Shown here: piece by piece, positions 26,193 through 37,881 of the stretch | Numbering within the stretch: position 1 is the stretch's first letter | Layout of the letters: each line of letters begins with the position of its first letter | NCBI GenBank assembly: GCA_013398175.1 | Contig: VZRZ01006168.1 | Coordinates: forward strand, 625,561 to 689,560 | Source: Climacteris rufus | Lineage: Eukaryota > Chordata > Aves > Passeriformes > Climacteridae | Direction of reading: 5' to 3' | Length of the DNA: 64,000 nucleotides | The notes under the pieces: generated by a model | What the model was told of the DNA's origin: nothing | Database searches by the model: none | The model's input: only the letters and a program-made list of their open reading frames with translations | Made by a program: the position numbers and the translations under genes

Positions 26193-28605
26193 TATACTGT
26201 GTGTTAATAGAGGAGATGCAGAGCACAGCAATCTTTCCAAGAGGCTTTATAATGGCAGGCTTAGAAAGAAATTCAACAGGAAAGAAAACGTAAGATCAAG
26301 AAAGAACACTGGAGTAAAAGTGAATTTCAGGAAAAGTGATGGAAGTAGAAATGCAAAGAAATCTTGTCTACACATATATTCAGGAGAGCAGCAACAACAA
26401 ATAACATATATTGACTAAGAGAGATCAAAACTTGCTTCACAGTGTAATTCATTCAGAGTGGATGTGGTTAATTTGGAAATGCAACTAACACTAGGATTGA
26501 TTTGGAATCACAACTGGCACTCGGATTAAGCAGTTAGCTCTTTCTAAGTGCATGACTGAGTCCTCATTAGACAATCTAACCTTTAAGACATCTTAAGGTT
26601 GGAAGATAATTACTGAAAAGTCTCCCTCATTTTCCTTCTGAAGACATGCAGCAGCCCTGCAAACATGTTTTCTTTAGCAGCTGAAAGGCGTGGTTTAATC
26701 CTAAAAACTGAAAAAGACTTATGCCCATCAATCTCAAAACTGCTTTTGAAATCTTTACAAAAATTACCCCAGAAAAAACTCAGACTGGCTAGACACTAGG
26801 AAAACTCAGGGTAACTGATCATGCTAGCTTTTCCTAATAACCATTTTGTATATGCATCTCCACATAAAATCTGAGTAGATCAGGACAAAGTAAAATTCTG
26901 AATATAAACATCCATTATTATCATTCCATTCTGAAGTGTAGTACATTTTGACTGAAGTTATTTACAGTACAGCAGAACCTACAGAAAATAATGAAAATAC
27001 AAACAGAACTTTCTAAAAAAATCTTTTCTCAATCATTTGTCGTTTACTGGTGTGCATACTGTATAGTTCAGCTAACCAAAATCAGATGTACTAAATGTTC
27101 AAGTATCTGAACTCTGTAAATTGGCATAAAACATGCATGAATAGTCTAATATTTAATAAAAATAAAATCGCTTTTAAATTCCATATATTCACTGCTGGTA
27201 CCTTACCTCGGTAACATTCTGTGTCACCAATTATTGTTTTATTCTTTGGAAAGACCACAGGCCTTGTGTTAGTCTGTGGAAAAATCGTACACTTCTCTTC
27301 AAATGATATTTTTCAGTACACTGACTTGGTTACTCTACTGAGGGTCTTCCCATTGGCTTAAGGATCTATATAGTTTAAACTTATTGCAATACAAAAAAAG
27401 ACCTGCTCTTCATCTAAAGAACTAATACCCAAAACACATTCTGTAGTCACTTTTGGTGCACAGCGTATGTCAGGCAAGTAATCATGTTAGTTTTTGTATC
27501 TCTGTAGGTGGGGCTACAATGATTTCTCCCAGAAAGTTAAGACTCATCACATGGCATTTTATGAATGATGTGGACCAAGTAAATCCTCTTAAAACATCCA
27601 ATGAGATCAGTATATATACTTCTAGAACTGCTTTGGTATTTCTATTTTATGAGCTTTACCATTTTCTCTTCATTTTCATAGGTTTAAGCTTTGAAATTAC
27701 TCTAATTACTATCATGATACAATCTATATTTTGCAGTCTAGAATTTCTATCCAAATGAGTGTGGAAAATGCTATCTCATCTAGTAGTGCTGGAATCCCAC
27801 CTCCTCAGCATACTTGTCATGCTCAGCATGTGCATTAATTGTTAGCATAAAAATTAATCATACGATTCCATAATAAACAAACAATATGGCTGAATGGTTA
27901 TTTGGTGTACTAGAAAAACAGTCTACTACTTTTTACTGCTTAAAAATGAATTTAGGAGTCTTCATGTATTCTAAATTTTAAACATAAGTTCTGCTGATTT
28001 GCTTCGGGTGGAAGTGATAACACTGCCAATCTTCTAAAACCTTTTGTCTATATATTTCAGTTGTTTTATGGTAGAAGTTTTTGTGCATAAAGCATATAAA
28101 TTTCTTCTGTCTGTCACTGATGTGCTCTTGGCTGAGGCCCTTAGACACAAGTGTAAAAGATTCTTTACACTGTTGTGTAAAATCACCATAAAATTAAATA
28201 CTGCTGGATGACTTTTTATCAAATGCTAATTTAGAAGTCTCAATACTAACTCAACAACCTTTCCACCAAGTGACCTTGGGTACATGATTTATTATATTTA
28301 TTTAATTTCTATAAATGTATTTATTTCAGCAAAGTAGTGAGGATTGGGCTTGCCTCTCAGCTTCACTTATCAGTACATTTATAATATAATTAAAAGATAA
28401 ATAAAGATTCTGTAACTACTCATATAAACCTCTAATATATAGAAGTGATCAGAAAGCTATAACAGCAAATAATTGCATGTACTTTGTACTACTTATGATT
28501 TATATCTACTAAATGCTACTCATATACTTAAATGTGTGTGTTTTAACACATTGAACTTGTATATGCAAGTAAATTTTAAACATTCATTATTTACTTTTCA
28601 GCAAG
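26193..28605. other. Unique AT-rich sequence, no gene seen
   Basis: No recognisable repeat or coding frame. The 101-codon plus frame at 27453-27758 reads as a hydrophobic AT-rich product without a motif. Confidence 0.45.
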
Positions 28606-28629
28606 TATGGATTTTTTTAAAAATCCATA
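28606..28629. repeat. Near-perfect palindrome with 11-bp arms
   Basis: tatggattttt pairs with aaaaatccata with two bases between. No gene ends nearby, so a terminator role is not supported. Confidence 0.75.
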
Positions 28630-31600
28630 TTGTAAATTCCTCTTACTAGCACACTCCTTGATTTATAAACAATTCATTTGATTGAGCTGCTACAATACAT
28701 TGCAGTGGTATGGATTTTACATATGTGTGGTAAATTCAAGTGCTGAAAAGTACCGTACTTACACTGAATTTATTAATTATAAAAAATAGTAATTATTAAT
28801 CTTAAAAGAATGTAGTGGCTCTCTTCCTTAGAATATTCAATTTATTGTCCAAATTTTTCAATACTTTTCTACAACTAAAACTAGCACAATTTCTTCGCTT
28901 TGTTATGCAAATCAAGGATTTCTTTTATCTTGCCATTTTTATTTGTTCTATATCATCACAATTTTAAAAATACATTCCATTATGTCTATTTCCTATAGTT
29001 CTATTATAGTATTTTTCTTACACTAAAGATTGTCAAGAATCAGTCCTAAAAGTTTATATCAATACTACAGGCAAATCTAATGGAAGGAACACAAGAAGTG
29101 CTCATACTACAGCACAGTAAAAGTTTACCCAGGTTTACCCTGTCTCCAATGTTGGCCATTATTATATAATTTAAATGTCTTTAAATGCTATAAAATAACT
29201 GTCCAAATCCCTGTGCCCTACAATGCAACCAAATGCAGTTCCTATGAGGTAGAGCTGATGCTGCTTTAAAATCCAAACCTATCCAGCTGTATTTTCATGA
29301 GTGTCAGCACCCCTAGATTGAAATGTCTTTTATAAAATTATAGTTCATTCTAAAAAAAAAATAATAAAAATATTTTAAAATTTTTACTCCCTCTATTTGT
29401 ATTTAGTAGGGGATTTCTCTGTTCAGTTCTCTAACTCCTCTTCGAGCTTGGAAAGGGCTCACTTTGAACAACTGCAGAGGTATTTCATTAGCTGTTTCCA
29501 TTTTTCTTCTCACACTCTCCTTTGAAGACATGGTTACAAAAAATATGGGCTGCTGCTGCCTGGAAAATACAAGCTGTGACATTATCTGTGCATGTGCATG
29601 TCTTCTTGTTACTTCTCACCTGTGTGTGACTATATACAAGGGCTGCACTTGGGGTTATATTTGCAAGTTCATGACAGTACAGATTGTCTTTTTCTATTTC
29701 ATGATTTCTCACAGAATCTAGTACATAATATTCAATTTCAATAACTGTCTCTTAGCTGTCATAATAATATATAGAATAAACTCCAGCCTCTTACTGACAA
29801 TCACTTGATTTGATTATATTTAAAAATATGCACCTTCATAAGAAGGTTTGTAGTATTGCCCAAATGTGATTCCCCAAGCTGTGCTTTTAAAATGTGTATC
29901 CACTCTGATTTTATGTTATTTCTAGATTTATGGCACTCCTGTGAATGTTCTGCCAAGAAATTTCCAGTCCTGCATTATTCATTGAAATAATGCATAATAC
30001 CGTAGGAATCCATTTCAAAATAATTAGCACTAGTAAGCCCTTTAAATTTAACAATAGATGAAAAGCCATCTGCCTGCTGCTTTAGATTCATTAAGTAACC
30101 AAGTCAAAGTATTTCAGAAGCTTAAAAGAGCGAAATAATTAGAGGCAAAACTAACCATAATTATACAGATGTTTAAAATATTTTTGAGAGGTTTAAATGT
30201 TCATATACGTTCTTTAGACATATAGCCTAAGAGATAACCCAAAGAGACAACCCACAAGAGTTCCAATCATTGTGAGTTATAAGCATTTCAGCTACAGGAT
30301 CACCACTACACTGAGAGCTTTATATCTAAAGGCAAATCCCTAAATATTAACTAAATAATGAGGATTATCAGAAAAATTGAAGATTTTAGATGTCTGATTT
30401 TTAAAGATAATCCTCTTTCCAAGAATCACTCATCTACCCTCCCACCATTATTACAGCCTCAGAGAGGCTGCATAAACCTCCTAATGCATTCAGTCAACAG
30501 GAAGTGAGAGGATTCCCAGAAGTGGGTTGGAGTTCCCATCACACAGGTAAGAACATGAAGAGATAGTCAATGAAAACATTCAGCATCAAAACAAATCCAA
30601 CTTTTCCTTCTTCTGCATAGATAAATATTTCTGCCATCTTCAGAAATCTCAGTGTTTCATATTTTAGGTACTTTTTAATGCAATGCCAGTATCCATAGAT
30701 GTTGAGATGGAGCTGCTGTTCGTCTTTCTATGACCTACCATAGAATGCCAAAGAAATCAAAAATGCCTCAGGTCTGTTCCCATTTCGGACTAGAGAAGTT
30801 CAAAGTCACAGCTCCCGCTTTGCAAGCAGAGGAGATATGATCACCAAAGCAGCCTGTCTGGGAGAAACTCCACGTTTTTCCACTGAAGCTGGGTGTCTAC
30901 ATCGGAATTAGAAGAGCAATAGGGCAGTTTTGAAGCTGAAGTTTAATCAAGTAGTGGGAATAGGAAACCAAATGAAAAACCACTCCCTTTATAATCTGCA
31001 ATACCTGTTTCCTTTAAACATTTTCTCCAGGTATTTGGGAAAAAAAGAAAAAAGAGAGAAATATTTAAGACATTTAGTCAGACTGGACACAGGTCTCTTC
31101 TCCTTTTGAACCAAATTATTGGACCATTTTTTGTTGATTTCCCAGAACAGCTTCTTTTTAGTCAAAGTTTTCCTGGAAACTGTTTGCATAGGAATATGCA
31201 TGAAAGTAATGTTCCAGTATTTCACATGCTGCCCAAATTTGACATTGCTTGTTTTGCTGACTAGCAATTTAACTCTTCTGTGTAAGTCCTGATAAATGGC
31301 GGAACTTCAAAGTACTTCAGCAGAGTTTGGAAAACTCCTACACTGGCTAGCAACTTTAATATGAAAGTACCACAAGGAAATTTTTATGTAGACTTCTTCT
31401 GGAGTTGAACACTTGAACATTTCCCAGCATGAAGTAATATGTATAAATAAATATTACATAACAAATCTTTCTGCATCCATGTCAGAAAACAGTATCTTAG
31501 TTCTTAGTTATTTTTCGGTAAGTGGTTTTGGGTGCATCAAGTTGAACATAGGGGATGTTAGATATTACATCCTTGAGGTTAGATTCTTCCCACTATGCAT

Positions 31601-32529
31601 TTAATAATATAATTAAATGTAAATTTTTAAAGCATTTAATGTCATCTGCCTTCACATCATGTTCCATAAATTTACTAGCCACTCAATAAAGTACTTTATT
31701 TTCCTGCTTTAAACTGATCTCTCTGATTCTCACAGAGGCTATATGTATGTTTGCTACCACTGAGGCTTACAGGTTCATGAAAGTCTGCAGATGCATGGAG
31801 AACTCCTTGGGGCATATCACTGGCAATGGATCCTTTTCCTTCAGAGGTTATTCGCAAAATTTAATCACCTATAAATTGGAAAAGGTATCAGAATTTCTGT
31901 TCTGTGAGGAGTTATAAACACTTTTAGGTTTTAAATTAAAATTTTGGGAACAAAAACTGGTGCAGAAGTTTTGAGTATTGTCTAATTCTAATTTCTGAAT
32001 GAAGTACAACTTCAGACGCTCATCAAGCTCAAATTGGTACTTCCAAATTTGTTGTTGTTTCCAGTTCAAACTAGAAACTGCAGCATAACAGCTGCAGACT
32101 TCTTGTAACACAAAACTCAAGTATGTAAAAATATAACCCCAGACCATCTTTAGAATGCATGCTTCCTCAGTCTTCAGGACTTCACAGTAGTCCTTTCCTT
32201 ACAAATAAACAGCTACTTGAATAAATGTGAATTCCTCCATCAGCACCAGCAGCCATAAATAAAGATTGAAAGCTGTTTATCACCACCATTTGACACAGCT
32301 GACAGTGTTTACTCAGCTCAGGCTCTTCACAGAGACAGCTACTTCTCATTAATGCAGAAAATTACACTCATGCAGGTCAGGGTTAAGGTAGTTGGTAAAG
32401 TATGAGAAGGGAAGTATATGCTACAATTGTCAGTCCCAAAACGAACTGTGAATAAATATATAACATATCACTTTCAGTACATCATCCACAACAGATAAAA
32501 TGCAGTGTATGCAAACACTTTGCAGCATA
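28630..32529. other. Unique AT-rich sequence, no gene seen
   Basis: No recognisable element. Frames at 29464-29721 overlap on both strands. 30989-31267 and 31869-32147 (minus) encode 92-residue products without motifs. Confidence 0.45.
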
Positions 32530-32692
32530 CAGAGTTGTGACAGTGTGCGTGGCTAAAGCCACAGCATGTAAGCCTCAACACTGGTGGAAGGGAGCTCAGC
32601 ACACTGCCCTCTGAGGCAGCTACTCTGCTTAGGGTGACACTGTTACCCATTCCATCATTCCTTTCGGTTGCTGTTTGCACACGTTGTTTTCC

Positions 32693-32830
32693 ATTGGATG
32701 GTTACGCAGTGATGTAATGTTCTGTATTTGGTCATGTTTCAGAAAGTTCTTGTCTCCTCGGTTACCCATTGGATATATTGTAATTTCTGTTCCCCTATTA
32801 GCTGTATTCCCTCTCCCTTTCCCTATATAA
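32693..32830 (+). promoter_or_regulatory. LTR promoter: two inverted CCAAT boxes and TATATAA
   Basis: ATTGG at 32693-32697 and 32768-32772, then tatataa at 32824-32830, preceded by a pyrimidine-rich run. The second box and its context are also conserved in the older copy (6874-6878), which supports their being functional parts of the original promoter. Confidence 0.65.
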
Positions 32831-32946
32831 ACCCCACTTCAGTCCTGAGCTGGGTTCTTTGTTCCGGACCCTTCAGCTCACCTGGACCCTCATTCCTGCT
32901 CCTGCTCCTGGACCCTTCCCTGGACCCTCTCCTGCTGCCCTACCCT

Positions 32947-32952
32947 AATAAA
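32947..32952 (+). promoter_or_regulatory. LTR poly(A) signal AATAAA
   Basis: Canonical AATAAA about 117 bases after the TATA box, giving an R region of about 100 bases. Confidence 0.6.
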
Positions 32953-33219
32953 GAGCTGAAAATACGGGACAAAGGCCCCTCCTTGGTCTTTGTTCTCGCT
33001 GACCCGCCAAAGACCACCGGGCTCCGGGCAATCCTATTCAGCAGAGGAGCCGGCACTGTCCAGCCAGGCACGGCTGGAACCCTGCTTGGGGGAGAAGCGC
33101 TGCAGCTTGGCAGCCAGCCCCCGTACCACCAGGGAAAGCCAGCGCAGGACGCCGTGTGCCCTCGGGCCTGTCCCCAGCCCTGGGCAGAGCGCGTCCACAG
33201 CAGCGCGACAACACATAGT

Positions 33220-36200
33220 GCTTTTGTGAATGAAATATTGCTGTAAAAATAGTAGTCTTTCCTAGTGTGAAATGCCACTGATATACTTAATTTCAGGAAT
33301 ATTTAGGAAAATATTTTCTAAATACAATTTCCCATTTAAAATCTGTCTATATTTAATATACAAAACCTGGTTAAGTCGTAATAGAATTATTAAAGGGTCA
33401 CACACTGTTGTTCGTGGAATATATTCAAACATTTGGGCTTTCTGTAAAAGTTAAGAATGTGTAACCATTGTGATTTGTGAAACATGAACTGTGCAATCTA
33501 TTTAAACTTTGATGCTTCTATGTATTGCAAAATCAATTGTTCTCATAAATAAACTATGACCTGAAAAAGCAGAAATGTCATTCACTAATAGTTTCTAATG
33601 AAAGGATGTAGGAAAACCAATAATAAGTTTGTGGCTTTTAATCTAGCCATCTCAGTGATGTTCAATAACAATGTAGTAGACACTGATTTAGGTATTGTTA
33701 AGTGTAGGTCATGAGGAGGTAGGACAAGGTCATTATCATAGTTGTGAGTTCAAGTAGGTATCAAATGCCTGGGTACAGAACAACATTTGGTGCAAGATAT
33801 GACTGTTGTGATGTGTGGGAATTTGTTAGTGCAGTATCCTGCTCTGTGGGATGAGACAATATTCCTGACACATGTACTAAATATAACTAATTATTTCAGT
33901 TCTCCTGGACATAGTGTTGACATAACACAGCCAAGAGAGAAAAAAAGTGTGAGCCATCACTATAGCAGAGCTGCAAGTCCTTATTAGCAATAAAAGTTAC
34001 ATCTTATGATACTGTGATCCATCTAAGAAGCATAGAACTGAACCATAACTAACTCCTTTCACCACTGCTGATACATAAAAGTATCATCTGAATGGCATTC
34101 TGTTAGATGCTTCAGCCTTGAAGCAAACTAACTTCTGTGGCTTTTGGGAAATCAAAGTAAAGCACTGAGACTGATAAAAATCACAGCTGAATGTATTGTT
34201 TTTAGGTTTCTCCACTGACACATGGAAAGTACTATTGCATCTGTTCAAGAGAATTTCTTCAATTAGACACAACAGCCTTCAAAATACATAGCTATAATTG
34301 AAATTTTCATGCAAAAATGTCACAGTGAGAGGTAAGTGGCTTTTTTTTTCCAGATCCCAATTTGAACCAAAATTGGCAATTTAGCTGTAATAAATAATTA
34401 TTTGAAGGGGGTTTTTTTTGTTGTTTTTTGTTTTTTGGGGTTTTTTAAAATTGAGATTCATTCTGGTTTACTCCACAAAGATTCCATGTAAGGAACTGAG
34501 AATGTCAGAAAGTCTTTTGGAAGAAAATCCTTTGATTTGCAATTTTTTACTCTCTTGGATATGAATTACATGAGTACACATAAATGCAGGCTCACTGGAC
34601 CTACTGCTTTTAGAACTGATTATTAGTGTCTCTATGGGATAGGAACAACATACCATCCCTGAGAAAACCAATTATAAACATGATGAGTCTTTACTTCGAA
34701 ATTTTCATATTTAATTTCTCCATTTTTTTATGAAGTGTTTAAAAATGTCATTGAGCCAATTTGTTTTTATTAAAAAATGAAAAACAAATTTACAGCTCTT
34801 TTAATATTTCAAAGTGTTAGAAATTAGAAAAGAAACTATTTGTGTGAAAATAATGTCCAATTTGATGGCCAGATGTCTAAACTTTGCAAGCTTTGCTGCA
34901 CTAAAGTTATTTTTCCATAGCATGTGTACAGGCTGAGTTTTGCATTACTACCAAATGTGTAAACTGCAAAACTAAGGAACACTACTGAAAGAATCAAGAA
35001 TTAAAGAGTAAGTTAGAGACTTTGGATTCTACAAGATGAAGCTATTTAACTATGCTCTTCCTCCTGTTCTCTGAGACTTGGCACCAGTGGAACTTAAATC
35101 TTTTCCATGGTAGTAGTCTGAGCATCTTATCTGGTGCTACTGACCCATGCCTAACTTCTGACATTTTTTTTATCTCATATCATGTCTATGGTTATTTTTT
35201 TCCCCTCTGCTTACCTAATTCTCTGAAGATCCCAGACTGAGCTTTTATGTGCAATGAGATTTACAATTTAGGTTTCATGACAAAACCTGATAAATAAAAC
35301 CATTGCAAGATAGTCATAAGACTGTCCATAAAACATTGTTTTTAACACTACACTATTAAAGCACACTAAAGAAGTTACTTCTTTAAATTATGGTTTATCT
35401 AAAATTTTTTCCACACATCTATCTCATGTAAGACATTAGTTTTATTCTGATCTATAAATAGAAAGTAAAATTGGAAAATTTATGTGGAACAGGTCAATAC
35501 CTACAGGAATTTTTCTTAAAGGAAGCTAATGTCAAATTTCAGCCTTTGTGTTTGCAATACAATATACAAATTTGATTTCAGTATATTCTCACTGTACATA
35601 TAATGATACATTTACTTCCACCTAATGAACAAAAAGTGCTCACGACTATGAAAAAAAAAATTGTTGAGTTTATTTCTTCATTTTCTTGTCAAGAACTGTT
35701 TCTTTCTCTGTAATTTTCACCAGGCTTCTAGGGAAAAAGAGAAAGTCAGGGCAGAAAGACAATCCAGAGTCAAGAACCTTTGGTGACAGGGCACGCTCTA
35801 CAAAGCCCTAGAGGCACTTGCCAGAGATACACCTGACACAGCTGTGCTCATAAACTGAGTCACAGCAAGTGACTCAAGTGATTTGCAGACCCAAGTAATT
35901 TGCTGACACATAGTAACATGAAATGAAATTAAATTGGAACTGAAAATAAGTGGAGAGGCAGGGTTTCACATACATTTGAGAGGTGAATGTTAAAAAAAAA
36001 CTCGAAAGGCATTTTTATGCAAGACTGTAGGGTGGACATAGCTGAACCTGAGTTAGGTACCACGTTTCTGCTTTTACAAGAGCACCTTGTTGCAAACATG
36101 ACTCACAAAACACCTGCTGAACTATCACAGTTTGTAAACTGGCATATTAAGGGATGCCAAGACTAGAGATTGTCTTCTCTGACAACTTGTGGGAAAAAAC

Positions 36201-37529
36201 TTTTTCCTTCAGTTGCTGAACAGCAGGGAATAAAAATGCCTCAGAGTAGTAATAGTCATTACTAAATGTTTGCTGAAAAGAGCACTCCTCCTTGACCAAC
36301 AGAACTAAGGACATGAACCACTGGACTGTGGACCGATTAAAACTATATTACCACAGAGGTTCTCTAGAAGCAAGCATTGTAATGCATGGCAAAACTTCTT
36401 GTTCCACAGCCACTACTCAGGATTGCCTCTGGGAAAACCAGCTCCTGACAGAACAGGACAAAGTTTCCTGTAAATGATACATGCAGAATGTAAGCCTAAC
36501 TCTTCTTATACCATGAGGACTTTTAGCTCTTTACAAGACCAGTTTCACTCTCCCTTCCTCCTCTCCCCCTTTCTCTTTCAACTATTACCTCAGAATGAGA
36601 GATCAGATAAACTGTGACTAAGTGCTGCAATTCACTAAAGGTACACATAACTATTGCAATATATTCTTTTAGTTTAATTTGAGTATGATGACGGATTAAC
36701 AAAACTTCAGCAAATAATAAAACAAATATAAAGGTATTTTTTGTGCAACTTTATTGCATAAAAATCACTTTTTTACCCTTAAGTCTAACTGTTTCAAAAA
36801 ATTTCAAAAATTTCTCCTGTCAGTGTCCTCTCCATCCTTCATGACAACAATAATTTAAAAAATTAAAAGATACAGGGAAGTAGAGACACATGCTCTCTAT
36901 ATATTTCTTTCTTTGCTAGGTCCTTAAAAAAATAGCAAACAGATATCCTTCCATCTCAAGCAAAATGTTTACTTCTAATGAGATATTTTCAAATGTGTTA
37001 TTCTATTCCATAACCATACAGGGTGAATTTTTGGTAATCTTCTACTGTTACAGAAATAATGTACTAATCATCACTATTTTTTTTAATTGTGCTGTTTACA
37101 CTTTGCAAAACTTATTGTCAATTAAACTTTTTCCTATCCTCTTTTGTCCTTTGATGTTTTGCCTTTTCTCCAGTTTCAGTTTTGTTTTCTAGGTGTCATG
37201 CTGCTATAAAATGTTGGAGTCTTTAATGAGCTCTGTGCTTACGGTAGGTTTGCCTTTCTAGACCTTTCTGAGGTGTGTTAGGGGCATTGGTGACCTAATA
37301 TATCCTACTCACTGTGAAAGTATTTGCTGAAGTTTTAGTTTTAAATACATTATGTCCGGTGAATCCCAGTGTTGAGGTTATTGTTCATTACAGCTTATGT
37401 GTATTGTTTTCTTGCCTAAGGATCAAGTAATAGATTGTTAATTTTATTAAGTCTTGCCAGGGTGGAGGGTGAGATTCATCAACTTTGCATTTTGGGAGGA
37501 CTTTTTTTTAATTAGGGATGTTGAGGATG
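33220..37529. other. Unique AT-rich sequence, no gene seen
   Basis: Includes a T/G-rich low-complexity run at about 34407-34447. The block 36200-36480 has a gaaccactggactgtggacc segment that faintly recalls avian ERVL-type LTRs, but too weakly to call. No coding frame is supported. Confidence 0.4.
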
Positions 37530-37881
37530 GGTGTTGAGTGACCTCACAAATGTCTATCAGTACCTGAAGGGAAGGTATCAAATGTACGGATCCAGTCTCT
37601 GTTCAGTGGTGCCAAGCAACAGGACAAGAGGCAATGAGCAGAAACTGAAGCACAGGAAGTTCCACCTGAATATGAGGAAGAACTACTTTACTGTATGGGT
37701 GACTGAGCACTGGAACAGGTTGCCCAGAGAGGGTGTGAACTTTCCCTCACTTGAGATATTGAAGAACTGTCTGGGCACAGTCCTGTACCATGTGCTCTAG
37801 GATGACCCTGCTTGAGCAGGGAGGTTGGACTAGAAGACCTGCTGTGGTGTCTTCCAATGTGACTCATTCTGTGATTCTGTG
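37530..37881 (+). mobile_element. CR1 LINE 3' end, sense, well preserved
   Basis: A 5'-truncated CR1 with the full 3' order: acaagaggcaatgagcagaa, aggaagttccacctgaa, gagcactggaacaggttgcc, ttgagatattgaagaact, then gaccctgcttgagcaggg and aggttggactagaaga. It ends cattctgtgattctgtg, the 8-bp-type CR1 tail repeat. Preservation is better than in the other CR1 fragments here. Sense direction is plus. Confidence 0.93.
37531..37800 (+). pseudogene. C-terminal remnant of CR1 ORF2 (endonuclease/reverse transcriptase polyprotein)
   Basis: An open frame of about 89 codons encodes the last part of the CR1 ORF2 protein. It is recognisable by the RKNYFTVWVTEHWNRLPRE and FPSLEILKN segments that precede the ORF2 stop in avian CR1. 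The endonuclease and reverse transcriptase catalytic domains lie upstream in a full element and are absent here. It cannot mobilise itself. The first methionine is incidental, as the true start was lost with the 5' truncation. Confidence 0.8.

Larger units (their letters stand above)
32536..33213 (+). mobile_element. Solo ERV LTR, 678 bp, with TATA and AATAAA intact
   Basis: The element starts TGTGACAGTG, ends GCGACAACA and is flanked by cagagt (32530-32535) and catagt (33214-33219), a 6-bp duplication with one difference. U3 has two inverted CCAAT boxes, a clean tatataa, and a C/T-rich stretch with repeated cctggaccct-like units (32875-32930). U5 is GC-rich. Its U3 is clearly related to the degraded LTR at 6664-7065. 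No internal genes remain. The 172-codon frame 32728-33246 and its opposite-strand partner are by-products of the GC-rich U5. Confidence 0.88.

Noticed and set aside
32728..33246. 172-codon plus frame and 112-codon minus frame
   Set aside because: Both lie within a solo LTR whose GC-rich U5 has few stop codons. No retroviral protein motif is present.
36200..36480. Faint resemblance to an avian ERVL-type LTR
   Set aside because: Only a short gaaccactggactgtggacc-like segment is suggestive. No ends, TATA box, poly(A) signal or duplication were found.
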